Shown: piece by piece, positions 7,441 through 15,408 of the stretch
Layout: each line of letters opens with the position of its first letter
How positions within the stretch are numbered: the first letter of the stretch is position 1
NCBI GenBank assembly: GCA_046704745.1
Contig: JBJKRL010000150.1
Span: 1-64,000 of the forward strand
Direction: 5' to 3'
DNA length: 64,000 bases
From: CAWGGS01 sp046704745
GTDB lineage: Bacteria > Desulfobacterota > Desulfobulbia > Desulfobulbales > Desulfocapsaceae
Notes under the pieces: model-generated
The model's input: the letters and a program-made list of their open reading frames with translations, nothing else
Databases searched by the model: none
Told to the model about the DNA's origin: nothing
Made by a program: the position numbers and the translations under genes

Positions 7441-8394
7441 TCATCCGGTTCCGGGATGTTTTGACAGGAATGCCTCAATCTCGTCTACCCGGGGGATGGG
7501 TGTGATGCAGCCAATGCCCGTGGTGGTTATGGCTGCGGCTGCATTTGCAAAACGTACGCATGCCTCTAGAGGGAATCCGGCCAGAAGTCTTGCTGCGAAA
7601 GCCCCGGCAAAGGTGTCGCCTGCCCCTGACATATCAACAGCGTCAACCTGGTGCGGGGCAAACGTGCGGAGTCCATCTGCACTTGCCAGCAACGCACCTT
7701 CGGCCCCGAGTTTGACGATCACCAGTTTCGGGCCCAGGCCAAGGTAAAACCGGGCAATCTCCTCGGGTGTGTCAAGATCCGTTAATTGACGCCCGTCCTC
7801 AACGCTGGGAAAGATCACGTCGGCATGCCGGCAGGTGTGGTGGACGACCTCCCGGGCTTGCTCCAAGGGCCAGAGACCGGGCCTGAAGTTGGGATCATAC
7901 GAAACCATCTTTCCTGCGGCCTTGGCCAGCAGGATGGCACCGGCAACCGTCTCGGCGGCAATGGAACTGATGGCCTGACTGATACCCGATACATGCAGCA
8001 GCCGTGCGGAAGCGATGTAATCCCCGGGGAGGAAGTCGGGGGTCATACGGCTGGCAGCGGAACCTTTGCGAAAATAGGTGAAGTGGTGCTCTTTTCCTTT
8101 TCTGGAGATAAAGTAGGCGGCTGTGAAGGCATGGTGATCCATGACAATGCGGCTGCAGTCGATGCCTTCCTGGCGGCAGAGGGTGAGAAAACCTTGACCG
8201 AAGGGATCGTTTCCCAGCCGGGTCAAATACCCCACACTGGCTCCGGACCGGCTGGCGGCAACAGAAAAATTGGAGGTGTCTCCTCCCCAACCTGCCTTGA
8301 AGCTCTTGACTTCAGTGAGATGACCCTCCTGTTCTGCGCAGAGTTCGAACATGGGCTCTCCGATTGCAATGATATCAGGCTGCATGCGCACCAT
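7441..8394 (-). CDS. kdgK: 2-keto-3-deoxygluconate kinase (PfkB family)
   Basis: The 317-residue sugar kinase phosphorylates KDG to KDPG with ATP. PfkB/ribokinase features are clear: an N-terminal GEPMFELCA, the GGDTSNFSVAASRSG block (about 37-51) that binds sugar, YDPNFRPGLW in the middle, and the signature DMSGAGDTFAGAF with the catalytic Asp near 250. It lies between kduD and the aldolase, which sets the substrate as KDG rather than fructose or ribose. ATG 8394 gives MVRMQPDIIAIGE. The second Met (8385) is also possible. The upstream 46 bases are almost entirely a dispersed repeat fragment. Confidence 0.88.
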   Translation of the reverse strand: MVRMQPDIIAIGEPMFELCAEQEGHLTEVKSFKAGWGGDTSNFSVAASRSGASVGYLTRLGNDPFGQGFLTLCRQEGIDCSRIVMDHHAFTAAYFISRKGKEHHFTYFRKGSAASRMTPDFLPGDYIASARLLHVSGISQAISSIAAETVAGAILLAKAAGKMVSYDPNFRPGLWPLEQAREVVHHTCRHADVIFPSVEDGRQLTDLDTPEEIARFYLGLGPKLVIVKLGAEGALLASADGLRTFAPHQVDAVDMSGAGDTFAGAFAARLLAGFPLEACVRFANAAAAITTTGIGCITPIPRVDEIEAFLSKHPGTG

Positions 8395-8428
8395 TTTTAC
8401 CGAAAATTCTCATCTTGCAAAAGGCTCG
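8395..8428. repeat. Dispersed repeat fragment (right end) between kduD and kdgK
   Basis: These 34 bases match 26926-26959 at 32 positions, reading TTTTACCGAAAAT-TCTCATCT and onward to GCAAAAGGCTCG. A more diverged relative is at about 40081-40116. The copy fills the kduD-kdgK junction and so becomes the leader of kdgK in the operon mRNA. Confidence 0.6.
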
Positions 8429-8440
8429 TACATATGATTT

Positions 8441-9202
8441 TCATCGTGCCAGCCATCCGCCGTCCACGGCGATGGTGAAACCGTTCAGATAGCCGGATGC
8501 ATCCGATGCCAGGAAGACGGCAATTCCCTTCAGGTCGTCGGGGCTTCCCCATCTACCGGCAGGAATGCGGTCGAGTATTTCTCCGTTGCGCTTGGGGTCT
8601 GCGCGAAGCGGGGCTGTGTTGTCCGTGGCCATGTACCCCGGTGCGATGGCGTTGACGTTGATCCCATGCCGGGCCCATTCACAAGCCAGAAGCCGGGTCA
8701 ATCCCATGACGCCGCTCTTGCTGGCGGTGTAGGAGGGGACCCGGATACCGCCCTGGAAGGAGAGCATCGAGGCAATGTTGATGATCTTCCCGCCGGTTTC
8801 TTGCCTGATGAACTGTTTGGCGGCTGCCTGGGAGGAAAAGAACGCTGCTTTCAGATTGACATCCATCACCTCATCCCAATCCTTCTCGCTGAAATCAAGA
8901 GCGTCGCAGCGTCTGATTATGCCGGCGTTGTTGACCAGAATGTCGAGCTTACCAAAGGTGGCGACCGCCTGGCTGACAATGTCTTGGGTCGTCTTGACGT
9001 CTCCAAGGTCTGCCTCGATCCCCAGAAAGCCCCGGCCAAGTCCTTCGACCATTTGCCGGATATCGTCCAGACTGCTGCGGCCCACAGCTACGATATCCGC
9101 TCCGGCCTCGGCCAGACCGCATGCCATGCTCCGGCCAAGCCCCCTGCCGCCGCCGGTTACGATCGCGATCTTTCCGTTCAATTTGAACTGATCGAGTATC
9201 AT
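8441..9202 (-). CDS. kduD: 2-dehydro-3-deoxy-D-gluconate 5-dehydrogenase (SDR)
   Basis: The 253-residue classical short-chain dehydrogenase has a cofactor motif TGGGRGLGRSMA (about 16-27), NNAGI near 90, the catalytic Ser in NIASMLSF, and YTASKSG (YxxxK) around 160, with a final PAGRWGSPDDLKG and YLNGFTIAVDGGW. This arrangement is the usual KduD pattern. The enzyme reduces 2,5-diketo-3-deoxygluconate to KDG with NADH. It sits immediately downstream of kduI (11-base gap), whose product is its substrate. AGGTGATC before the ATG acts as ribosome site. Confidence 0.9.
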   Translation of the reverse strand: MILDQFKLNGKIAIVTGGGRGLGRSMACGLAEAGADIVAVGRSSLDDIRQMVEGLGRGFLGIEADLGDVKTTQDIVSQAVATFGKLDILVNNAGIIRRCDALDFSEKDWDEVMDVNLKAAFFSSQAAAKQFIRQETGGKIINIASMLSFQGGIRVPSYTASKSGVMGLTRLLACEWARHGINVNAIAPGYMATDNTAPLRADPKRNGEILDRIPAGRWGSPDDLKGIAVFLASDASGYLNGFTIAVDGGWLAR

Positions 9203-9213
9203 GAGATCACCTC

Positions 9214-10044
9214 TTACTTTAGATCGGACATGGCCACCTGGTCCATATCGGTAAAGGTCTGGTTCTCGCCAACCATCGCCCAGATAAAGGAATAGCTGGC
9301 CGTGCCGACGCCCGAGTGAATGGACCAGCTTGGCGATACAACGGCCTGCTCATTTCTGACGACAATATGGCGGGTCTGACTGGGCTCGCCGAACAGGTGA
9401 AAGACCACCGCATCTTCTGGGATATCAAGGTAAAAATACACCTCCATACGGCGGTCATGGGTGTGGCAGGGCATGGTGTTCCACACGCAGCCCGGCTCGA
9501 GTTCGGTAAGCCCCATGACCAGTTGGCAGCTTTTCAACACACTCGGGTGCACCATCTGGTAGATGGTCCTCTGGTTTGAGGTCTCGACCGCACCGAGTTT
9601 GACCTGTTGGGCGTCGGATCGCGATACCAAAACGGTCGGATAAGCGGCATGCGCCGGGGCACTGGCAAAATAGAATTTCGCCGGATTATGCTTGTCGGCA
9701 CTGGCAAAAGAGAGTTCCCGGCCCCCCATGCCGACATAGAGGCAGTCCTTCCTCTCCAAAACGTAGTCTTTGCCGTCCACAGTCACCATACCGGTTTGCC
9801 CTACATTGATGATTCCCATTTCGCGTCGCTCAAGGAAAAAATCAACCCCCAGCTCCTTGGTCACCTCCGGGGCCACCCGCTTTGTGACAGGGTGGGCGCC
9901 TCCGATGATAATTCGATCAATATGACTGTACACCATGGAGAGTTTGTCGTTTTCGAACAATTGCTCTACCAGGAGAGCCTTGCGGATGCCCTCGGTATCC
10001 ATCAACTTCATGTGGTCGGCGTGTATGGCATGGCGAATTTCCAT
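9214..10044 (-). CDS. kduI: 5-keto-4-deoxyuronate isomerase
   Basis: The 276-residue cupin-fold enzyme converts 5-keto-4-deoxyuronate (from 4,5-unsaturated uronates) to 2,5-diketo-3-deoxygluconate. The family start MEIRHAIHADHMKLMDTEGI is intact. The zinc-binding region WNTMPCHTHDRRMEVYFYLD (about 190-209) supplies two His and a Glu, and a further His comes from WSIHSGVGTASYSFIW. Length matches KduI (278 in E. coli). No pectate or alginate lyase is present in the window, so the unsaturated uronate must come from elsewhere or be imported by the adjacent TRAP system. Confidence 0.93.
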   Translation of the reverse strand: MEIRHAIHADHMKLMDTEGIRKALLVEQLFENDKLSMVYSHIDRIIIGGAHPVTKRVAPEVTKELGVDFFLERREMGIINVGQTGMVTVDGKDYVLERKDCLYVGMGGRELSFASADKHNPAKFYFASAPAHAAYPTVLVSRSDAQQVKLGAVETSNQRTIYQMVHPSVLKSCQLVMGLTELEPGCVWNTMPCHTHDRRMEVYFYLDIPEDAVVFHLFGEPSQTRHIVVRNEQAVVSPSWSIHSGVGTASYSFIWAMVGENQTFTDMDQVAMSDLK

Positions 10045-10093
10045 ATTTCCCCCTTCGAGACTGTTATATGTGGTGCATGGTTGGTAAACTGTT

Positions 10094-10603
10094 TCATGGC
10101 TGCCTGCCGGGTGTGATGTTTAAAATCTCCATGGCGATGTTGCGCAGGGAATACACCACCATGATGAGACCGGAAATGGGCATGCAGGAATAGAGTATCT
10201 TTTTTGGAAGAGCGAAAACATTGGTAACATCCAGGGCCAGGTTTGTTAAGCGAAAGGAATAGAACAGGAAAATCAGCGTAAAAACCAGACCCAGACCTTC
10301 CAGAATAAGCCGGTAGATCTTTATGGCTGTCGGGCCTTTTAGAAGCCGTCCGCTGATCCAGTCGCCCACCTTGATGTGCTCCCGGGTAATCCAGAGAGCG
10401 GCCGTGCCGTAAAAGATCATGAAGGCATAGAGCAGCTCGATGATTTCGTCGAACCAGTGCAGCGACATGATCGGAACAAAGCGGACAAAGACGTTGGCGC
10501 TGATCAGAACGGTTAGGAGGATGAAGCACAGAATGGCGATAGCCTTCAACAGCAGCAGAAGGTAATGGTCCAAAGTTTTCAGAAAGACAGCAATTTTTTC
10601 CAT
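10094..10603 (-). CDS. dctQ: TRAP transporter small permease (DctQ)
   Basis: The 169-residue integral membrane protein has four predicted helices (about 18-40, 48-65, 85-108 and 128-150). This is the standard DctQ topology with a conserved WFDEIIELLYAFMIFYGTAALW block and EHIKVGDWI after helix 2. It forms the membrane complex with the DctM protein encoded just upstream (12-base gap). With the DctP binding protein it drives Na+ or H+ coupled uptake of an organic anion. The operon context points to a uronate or unsaturated oligouronide. Confidence 0.88.
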   Translation of the reverse strand: MEKIAVFLKTLDHYLLLLLKAIAILCFILLTVLISANVFVRFVPIMSLHWFDEIIELLYAFMIFYGTAALWITREHIKVGDWISGRLLKGPTAIKIYRLILEGLGLVFTLIFLFYSFRLTNLALDVTNVFALPKKILYSCMPISGLIMVVYSLRNIAMEILNITPGRQP

Positions 10604-10615
10604 TTTCTCCCCCTG

Positions 10616-11899
10616 TTACCTCCCCATTAAGATGTTCGGTAAAAAGAGCGATATGTCGGGGAAGTAGGCAATTAGTATCGTTATCATGAGGATACCGACA
10701 AGATATGGCCACACTTCCCGGGATAATTGCCCTAGACTCACCTTACTGAAGGAGGATACCGCGAACAGGCACATGCCCACAGGCGGGGTCAGGTTTCCCA
10801 GCATGATCAGAAGCGTCATCACCACCCCGAAGTTGACCAGATCGATGCCGAATTTGCTGGCAATCGGGATGAAAATAGGGATGGTGATGATAAAAATGGC
10901 ATTGCCTTCGAGAAAGCACCCGAGAAGAAAAACCACAACAATGAACAAGGCAAGAACACCCGGTGCCGTTGCGCTCATGCCGGTCAGGTTCTGTATGAGC
11001 TGGTCGGGGATTCTTTGATGGATGGTCAACCAGCCGAAAAAACCGGCTGCTGAGATAATAAACATCAGGCTGACGGTCTGGCGGATCGAGGTCCAGAGAA
11101 TTCCAGGTAAATCAACGAGTTTTAAATCTTTGTAAAAGATTCCCAAAAACAATGCATAGAGTGTGGCAACAACAGCTGCCTCCGTTGGCGTAAATAAACC
11201 GCTCAGGATACCGCCGATGATGATGACCGGCGTCATCAGCGGCAGGAATGCCTCTTGGGTGCTTTCGCGGATTTCTCTGAAGTCGGCCCTTTTTACCTTG
11301 GGAAGATTTTCCCGCTTTGCCAGAAACGCTATGGCTATCATGATGGCAACAGCCATGAGGATACCCGGGATGAAACCGGCCATGAACAGCCTGCCCACCG
11401 AGACGCCGGTCAAGGCTCCATACAGGACAAAGGGGATGCTGGGAGGAATGACAGGTCCGATGGTGGCGGCGGCCGCGACGATTGATGCCGAGAATTTCGG
11501 TTTGAATCCGCTGTCCACCATGGCCTTGTGCAACACCTGGCCCAGTCCGGCCGCATCGGCAATGGCCGACCCGGACATCCCCGAGAAAATCACGTTGGCG
11601 ATAACGCATACCTGGCCCAGTCCGCCGGGTACATGGCCCACCAGGGCTTTGGCAAACCGAAAGATGCGGCTTGTTATTCCACCGGAGTTCATCAGGTTTC
11701 CGGCCAGGATAAAGAAGGGGATAGCCAGCAGGGTGAATCCGGTGGTCGAGGCATACATGCGCTGCGGCAGCATGGTCAGCAGTGATCCATCTCCCAGCCC
11801 GACAAAGATCGCAGCAGCCGTCAGGGCAATGGCTACTGCGATCGGCAGATTCAACAGAATCAATATCAACAACAGGATGAAAATAAGCAATGTCAGCAT
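10616..11899 (-). CDS. dctM: TRAP transporter large permease (DctM)
   Basis: The 427-residue protein is hydrophobic throughout with about 12 segments, as in other DctM subunits of this length. Conserved stretches include LLAIPFFILAGNLMNSGGI, the GGLGQVCVIANVIFSGMSGSA region (family motif SGSAxAD, near 90-100) and AAAATIGPVIPPSIPFVLYG. It is the ion-coupled transport subunit. The gene follows dctP by 103 bases and precedes dctQ by 12. The gap after dctP may allow the higher expression of the binding protein common in such operons. Confidence 0.92.
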   Translation of the reverse strand: MLTLLIFILLLILILLNLPIAVAIALTAAAIFVGLGDGSLLTMLPQRMYASTTGFTLLAIPFFILAGNLMNSGGITSRIFRFAKALVGHVPGGLGQVCVIANVIFSGMSGSAIADAAGLGQVLHKAMVDSGFKPKFSASIVAAAATIGPVIPPSIPFVLYGALTGVSVGRLFMAGFIPGILMAVAIMIAIAFLAKRENLPKVKRADFREIRESTQEAFLPLMTPVIIIGGILSGLFTPTEAAVVATLYALFLGIFYKDLKLVDLPGILWTSIRQTVSLMFIISAAGFFGWLTIHQRIPDQLIQNLTGMSATAPGVLALFIVVVFLLGCFLEGNAIFIITIPIFIPIASKFGIDLVNFGVVMTLLIMLGNLTPPVGMCLFAVSSFSKVSLGQLSREVWPYLVGILMITILIAYFPDISLFLPNILMGR

Positions 11900-12002
11900 C
11901 GCTTGTTTCCTTCAGAAGCTAAACCCGGGTTGAAGATGTCCACCCACCGGCCATACCTCTATCAACCGGGAAGACAATGGTACCGCATCTGTTAAGGCAA
12001 GA

Positions 12003-12995
12003 TCACTTGGTTTCTGCGACCATCTTCGTGAATTCGGCAATATTTTCTTCTCCCGCGATTTCCTTCATCCGGTCATAAGCCGGCCCCATCAAAGCCTTGA
12101 ATGCTGCCCTATCCGGGTAGGTGACTTTCATGCCATGTGCCTCAAGCTGCTTGATCTGATCGGCTTCGGCGTCACGAACCGCCTTTCGCATGTACTGACC
12201 GGCCTTGCGGCTCTCTTCTTTCACTATCTTCTGTTGCTCGGGACTGAGCCTGTCCCAGGTTTTCTTGCTGATGACATGCACCATGGAGTTATAGTTATGG
12301 CCGGTCATGGCCAGGTATTTTTGTTGCTCGTAGAGTTTATTGGAGTAAATGACGGCCACCGGGTTTTCCTGTCCATCAACGACACCCTGTTTGAGTGCCA
12401 TCTGCAACTCATTGAAATTGATCGTCGTGACAATGGCTCCCAGTGCTTCCATGGCAGCCTGGGTCGGCAATTCAGGCGGGGTCCGAATTTTCAACCCTTT
12501 GACATCGTCAGGTTTGTTTACCGGACGGACACTGTTGGTGAGATTCCTAAAACCCCACTCCCAGTTTGAGAGAAAGACCAGACCGGTTTTTTCCAGGTCC
12601 GGCGCTGCCCATTGTAAGAATTTACCGTCAAGAACCTTATCCGCCTGGGTATAGCTGCTGAACATAAAGGGGAGCATGACGCAGTTGAATTTTTTGGAGT
12701 ATTTGCCTAACTGTCCCTGGGTGGGCAGACTCATGTCCACCGCGCCGAGGATGTTCTGTTCGAGCACCTCGGGCGGGGAGCCGAGGGCATTGTTAGGGTA
12801 AATGGTGACTTTGATTTTTCCGTGGGTCCGTTTTTCCACTCCTTGGGCAAACATCTTGGCAGCAAGGTTTCCCGGATGCGTATCTGCAGCGAAATGTCCC
12901 AGTTTCATCTCGATGACACCGGATTCGGCAGCCTGGGCCTGTGAGAACAGTAGAACTACACCAACCATCATTGCAAGGACTAGAATTTTTTTCAT
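12003..12995 (-). CDS. dctP: TRAP transporter solute-binding protein (DctP)
   Basis: The 330-residue periplasmic protein has a signal peptide (MKKILVLAMMVGVVLLFSQAQA, cleavage about residue 22), shown here only to make the point that it is secreted. The mature part has the DctP/SiaP layout: MKLGHFAADTHPGN at the start, GLKIRTPPELPTQAAMEALGA with the key Arg that binds the ligand carboxylate (near 170), and QGVVDGQENPVAVIYSNKLYE after it. Clustering with kduI/kduD predicts a hexuronate or unsaturated uronate ligand. AAGGAGATAAAGAA precedes the ATG as a strong ribosome site. Confidence 0.92.
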   Translation of the reverse strand: MKKILVLAMMVGVVLLFSQAQAAESGVIEMKLGHFAADTHPGNLAAKMFAQGVEKRTHGKIKVTIYPNNALGSPPEVLEQNILGAVDMSLPTQGQLGKYSKKFNCVMLPFMFSSYTQADKVLDGKFLQWAAPDLEKTGLVFLSNWEWGFRNLTNSVRPVNKPDDVKGLKIRTPPELPTQAAMEALGAIVTTINFNELQMALKQGVVDGQENPVAVIYSNKLYEQQKYLAMTGHNYNSMVHVISKKTWDRLSPEQQKIVKEESRKAGQYMRKAVRDAEADQIKQLEAHGMKVTYPDRAAFKALMGPAYDRMKEIAGEENIAEFTKMVAETK

Positions 12996-13079
12996 TTCTT
13001 TATCTCCTTCTTGAGCTGGTATCCCCCCATGTAAGTCTATGTGAAGCGGGGTGATGGTGTGGCCCGAGTTGCGGGCCGT

Positions 13080-13946
13080 TCAATAGCGTTTGTCCACGAG
13101 TGATCGCTTTACCCGATCAAGGCGCTCTTTTGTTATGTCGATATTTTTCATTGCCACGGCAACGAACAAGACATCGATGATAGCCAATTGCACCAGACGT
13201 GAGGCGATGGGGGCCAGACGAAGAGCCGCCTCCCGGGAGTGCACCGATAGGGTAATGTCGCAGAACTTTGCAAGCGGCGCGTTTTCGCTGCCGATAATGC
13301 CGATGACCTTGGCGCCGGTCTTTCGGGCGACCTTGGCGCTCTCGATAATATCCTTGGTGGAGCCGGTGTGGGAGATAGGTACAACCACGTCATCGGAGGA
13401 CAGCAGAGAAGCAGACATGACCTGCATATGCGGGTCGTCATAGGCGACACAGGGAATACCGAGCCGAAAGAATTTGTGATGGGCATCCAGTGCAACGATT
13501 GCCGAGCCGCCGAGACCGTAAAATTCGATGCGCCGGGCCGATTGCAGGGCACCGACGGCGGCTTCGAGATCGTCCAGATCAAGCTTGTTCAAGGTGGTGC
13601 TGATTGCTTCACGATGGGCGTTAAGAACCTTGCCGGCTATTCCTGCTAGTGAATCGCTGTCGCTGATATTTTCGTAAATATACTGTGTTGAAGGCAGGTC
13701 GCGGGCAAGATTCAGACGTAATTCCATGTATCCCGCCATGCCCAGTCTGCGGCAGAAGCGAATGACCGTCGGCTCGCTCGTACCGGACTTTTCCGCAAGT
13801 TCCGTAATGGATGAGGTAATGACGGCACCAGGGTCTCCAAGTACGCACTTGGCTACTTTTTTTTCGGAATTTCTCAGGGAATCGATAGAATCACGGATAA
13901 GCGCCAGGGTGCCTGCTTTTGTAGTTTTTCTATTCAAATTGTCCAT
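13080..13946 (-). CDS. RpiR/HexR-family transcriptional regulator
   Basis: The 288-residue protein has an N-terminal RpiR helix-turn-helix domain (about 1-80; AEKSGTSEPTVIRFCRRLGMAGYMELRL) and a C-terminal SIS sugar-phosphate domain (about 120-260; FYGLGGSAIVALDAHHKF, PISHTGSTKDIIESAKVARK). HexR-type members repress Entner-Doudoroff and uronate genes and respond to KDPG, which is exactly the intermediate made by this operon. It is the promoter-proximal gene on the minus strand, 84 bases ahead of dctP. A HexR-type palindrome lies 24 bases upstream of its start, so autoregulation of the whole set is likely. Confidence 0.88.
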   Translation of the reverse strand: MDNLNRKTTKAGTLALIRDSIDSLRNSEKKVAKCVLGDPGAVITSSITELAEKSGTSEPTVIRFCRRLGMAGYMELRLNLARDLPSTQYIYENISDSDSLAGIAGKVLNAHREAISTTLNKLDLDDLEAAVGALQSARRIEFYGLGGSAIVALDAHHKFFRLGIPCVAYDDPHMQVMSASLLSSDDVVVPISHTGSTKDIIESAKVARKTGAKVIGIIGSENAPLAKFCDITLSVHSREAALRLAPIASRLVQLAIIDVLFVAVAMKNIDITKERLDRVKRSLVDKRY

Positions 13947-13969
13947 AAATTAGTTAATATTTAATTTTT

Positions 13970-13984
13970 TGTAGTTTTACTACA
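13970..13984. promoter_or_regulatory. HexR-type operator
   Basis: TGTAGTTTTACTACA is a perfect inverted repeat (TGTAGT-TTT-ACTACA). It matches the HexR recognition consensus as I recall it (TGTARTWWWAYTACA) at every position. It sits upstream of the RpiR-family gene that begins the kdu/TRAP operon. Binding here would let the regulator control the uronate genes and itself in response to KDPG. Confidence 0.7.
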
Positions 13985-14276
13985 TTTCTTGGCCCTGTCA
14001 ACAAAAATATAGTCAAAAGACTTTATGGCGGCTAAGGTAACAATTTTTGTTGATATGGAGGCCAGGAGTGTGAGAATGCACTGAAGATTTGCTTTATTTT
14101 GCCAGACATTTTCAACAGATCAGAAACGAGGTTAACTTGCCGAGATTTTTATAAACTTGTCCTTGGCAGGACAAATATCCTTTGATTAAATGAGGCAGAA
14201 CGTCTGCCTGTTCTCCAAAAAAAATGTGACAGCTCAATAGAGCTCTAAATTGATCAAAACTTAATAGATTTCAGAC
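13985..14276. other. Divergent intergenic region with two hairpins
   Basis: The region separates the minus-strand uronate operon from marC on the plus strand. It has two short perfect hairpins: TTGTCCT/AGGACAA (14157-14174, 4-base loop) and AGGCAGA/TCTGCCT (14193-14209, 3-base loop), the second followed by a short A-run. They could shape the marC leader or be the remains of repeats. No reading frame of note is seen. Confidence 0.4.
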
Positions 14277-14909
14277 ATGCTTGAATATACGGAATATACT
14301 AAGATGCTGATTGGCCTTGTCGCGATCGTGAACCCCGTCGGCGCGGTCCCGATTTTTATTACGCTTACTTCTCACTTGGATATGGGGGAACGCCGTGCTA
14401 TCTCCAACGTTGTCGTGTTCTCTGTGTTTGCCATATTGCTTTTGTCCCTGTTTTTCGGTGAAGCCATTTTGCGCTTTTTCGGTATAACGATCAGTTCATT
14501 TCGAGTTGCAGGAGGATTACTCATTCTTTTAATGGCAATTTCCATGATGCATGCTAAAACAAGCGGGGTCAAACACACGGCTGAAGAGGCCAAGGAAGGT
14601 GAGAATAAAGAATCCATTGCGGTTGTCCCGCTGGCGACACCTTTGCTTGCCGGACCGGGTGCTATCAGCACTGTAATTCTTTATGCACACATGGGAAAAG
14701 GGTTGTTGCATTATATGACTGTCGGGCTTGTCATTTCGATCACAAGCCTGCTTTTGTATATTGTGTTCAAGTTTGTGCCATTCATATCAAAATATTTCGG
14801 TCAAACCGGTATAAATGTTTTCACACGAATTATGGGGTTGATTCTGGCAGCCATATCGATAGAATTTATAGCCAGCGGCCTTAAAGGCTTGTTTCCTGCT
14901 CTTTCGTGA
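14277..14909 (+). CDS. MarC family integral membrane protein
   Basis: The 210-residue protein has six hydrophobic segments. It carries the family signatures IVNPVGAVPIFITLT near 18-32 and AVVPLATPLLAGPGAISTVIL near 117-137, each with the helix-breaking prolines conserved in MarC/YhgN proteins. Their physiological role is unsettled. The name comes from the E. coli mar region, but deletion does not alter multidrug resistance there. Here it directly precedes a truncated MarR gene and an RND pump operon, on the same strand. Confidence 0.88.
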   Translation: MLEYTEYTKMLIGLVAIVNPVGAVPIFITLTSHLDMGERRAISNVVVFSVFAILLLSLFFGEAILRFFGITISSFRVAGGLLILLMAISMMHAKTSGVKHTAEEAKEGENKESIAVVPLATPLLAGPGAISTVILYAHMGKGLLHYMTVGLVISITSLLLYIVFKFVPFISKYFGQTGINVFTRIMGLILAAISIEFIASGLKGLFPALS

Positions 14910-14918
14910 ATAATATGC

Positions 14919-15269
14919 TTGGCATATCTGCTATGGCTACGGCGGCAAATCCAATACAGACTGGAAAAAGACCTTGGAGGAATAATTAATAAGACTCCAG
15001 CGAACCTGACCAGAATACGTGACCGGTTGGAAACCAAATCATTGATCAAAAGAAAACTTGATGCCAAAGACAGACGATTCTATCTGGTCTGCCTGGCTGA
15101 CAAGGGGGCGGACCTGATAGTGGAGGGGAATAAGACCTCTAAACGGTTTTTTGAAAGGATGCTCCACGGCATCAGCGATGAGATGCAGCGCCAGGTTACG
15201 GCGTGTCTGCAGAGGATAGCGGAAAATATCCAACAGATGACGTTGGGATTGCCTGGAATCCCGCAGTAA
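14919..15269 (+). pseudogene. MarR-family regulator, N-terminally truncated
   Basis: The readable frame of about 116 residues starts from TTG and encodes the second half of a MarR winged helix: NKTPANLTRIRDRLETKSLIKR (recognition helix), DAKDRRFYLVCLADKGADL (wing), then a dimerisation helix. The first helices of the MarR fold, usually about 40 residues, are missing. The sequence before NKTPANL (GGIINK) looks degraded against the expected KDLAxxLxKTP. No ribosome site or ATG is seen, and the frame begins 10 bases after marC. It is probably a broken former local regulator of the RND operon, though a short functional protein cannot be excluded. Confidence 0.6.
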
Positions 15270-15312
15270 ATTGCGGTCGCTTGGAGAAAGAGCGATCTTG
15301 TAAAGCATTAAA

Positions 15313-15328
15313 ATGATATCTCTATCAT
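15313..15328. promoter_or_regulatory. Palindrome upstream of the RND operon
   Basis: ATGATA-TCTC-TATCAT is a 6-base perfect inverted repeat. It is followed by a region that could hold the promoter for the membrane-fusion protein gene, 80 bases before its start. It may be an operator for the MarR-type regulator whose gene next door is truncated. Confidence 0.35.
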
Positions 15329-15408
15329 AGAATTACCAATTAGCGACGATCGGTTTGCTCGTAAAAAAACGGAAGCGATGCTTTTATAACTTTATTGAGG
15401 ATGAGGTA

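Noticed and set aside
7786..8478. 230-codon plus-strand frame over kdgK
   Set aside because: It lies antisense to kdgK and runs into kduD; the Gly/Asp-rich composition is that of a shadow frame.
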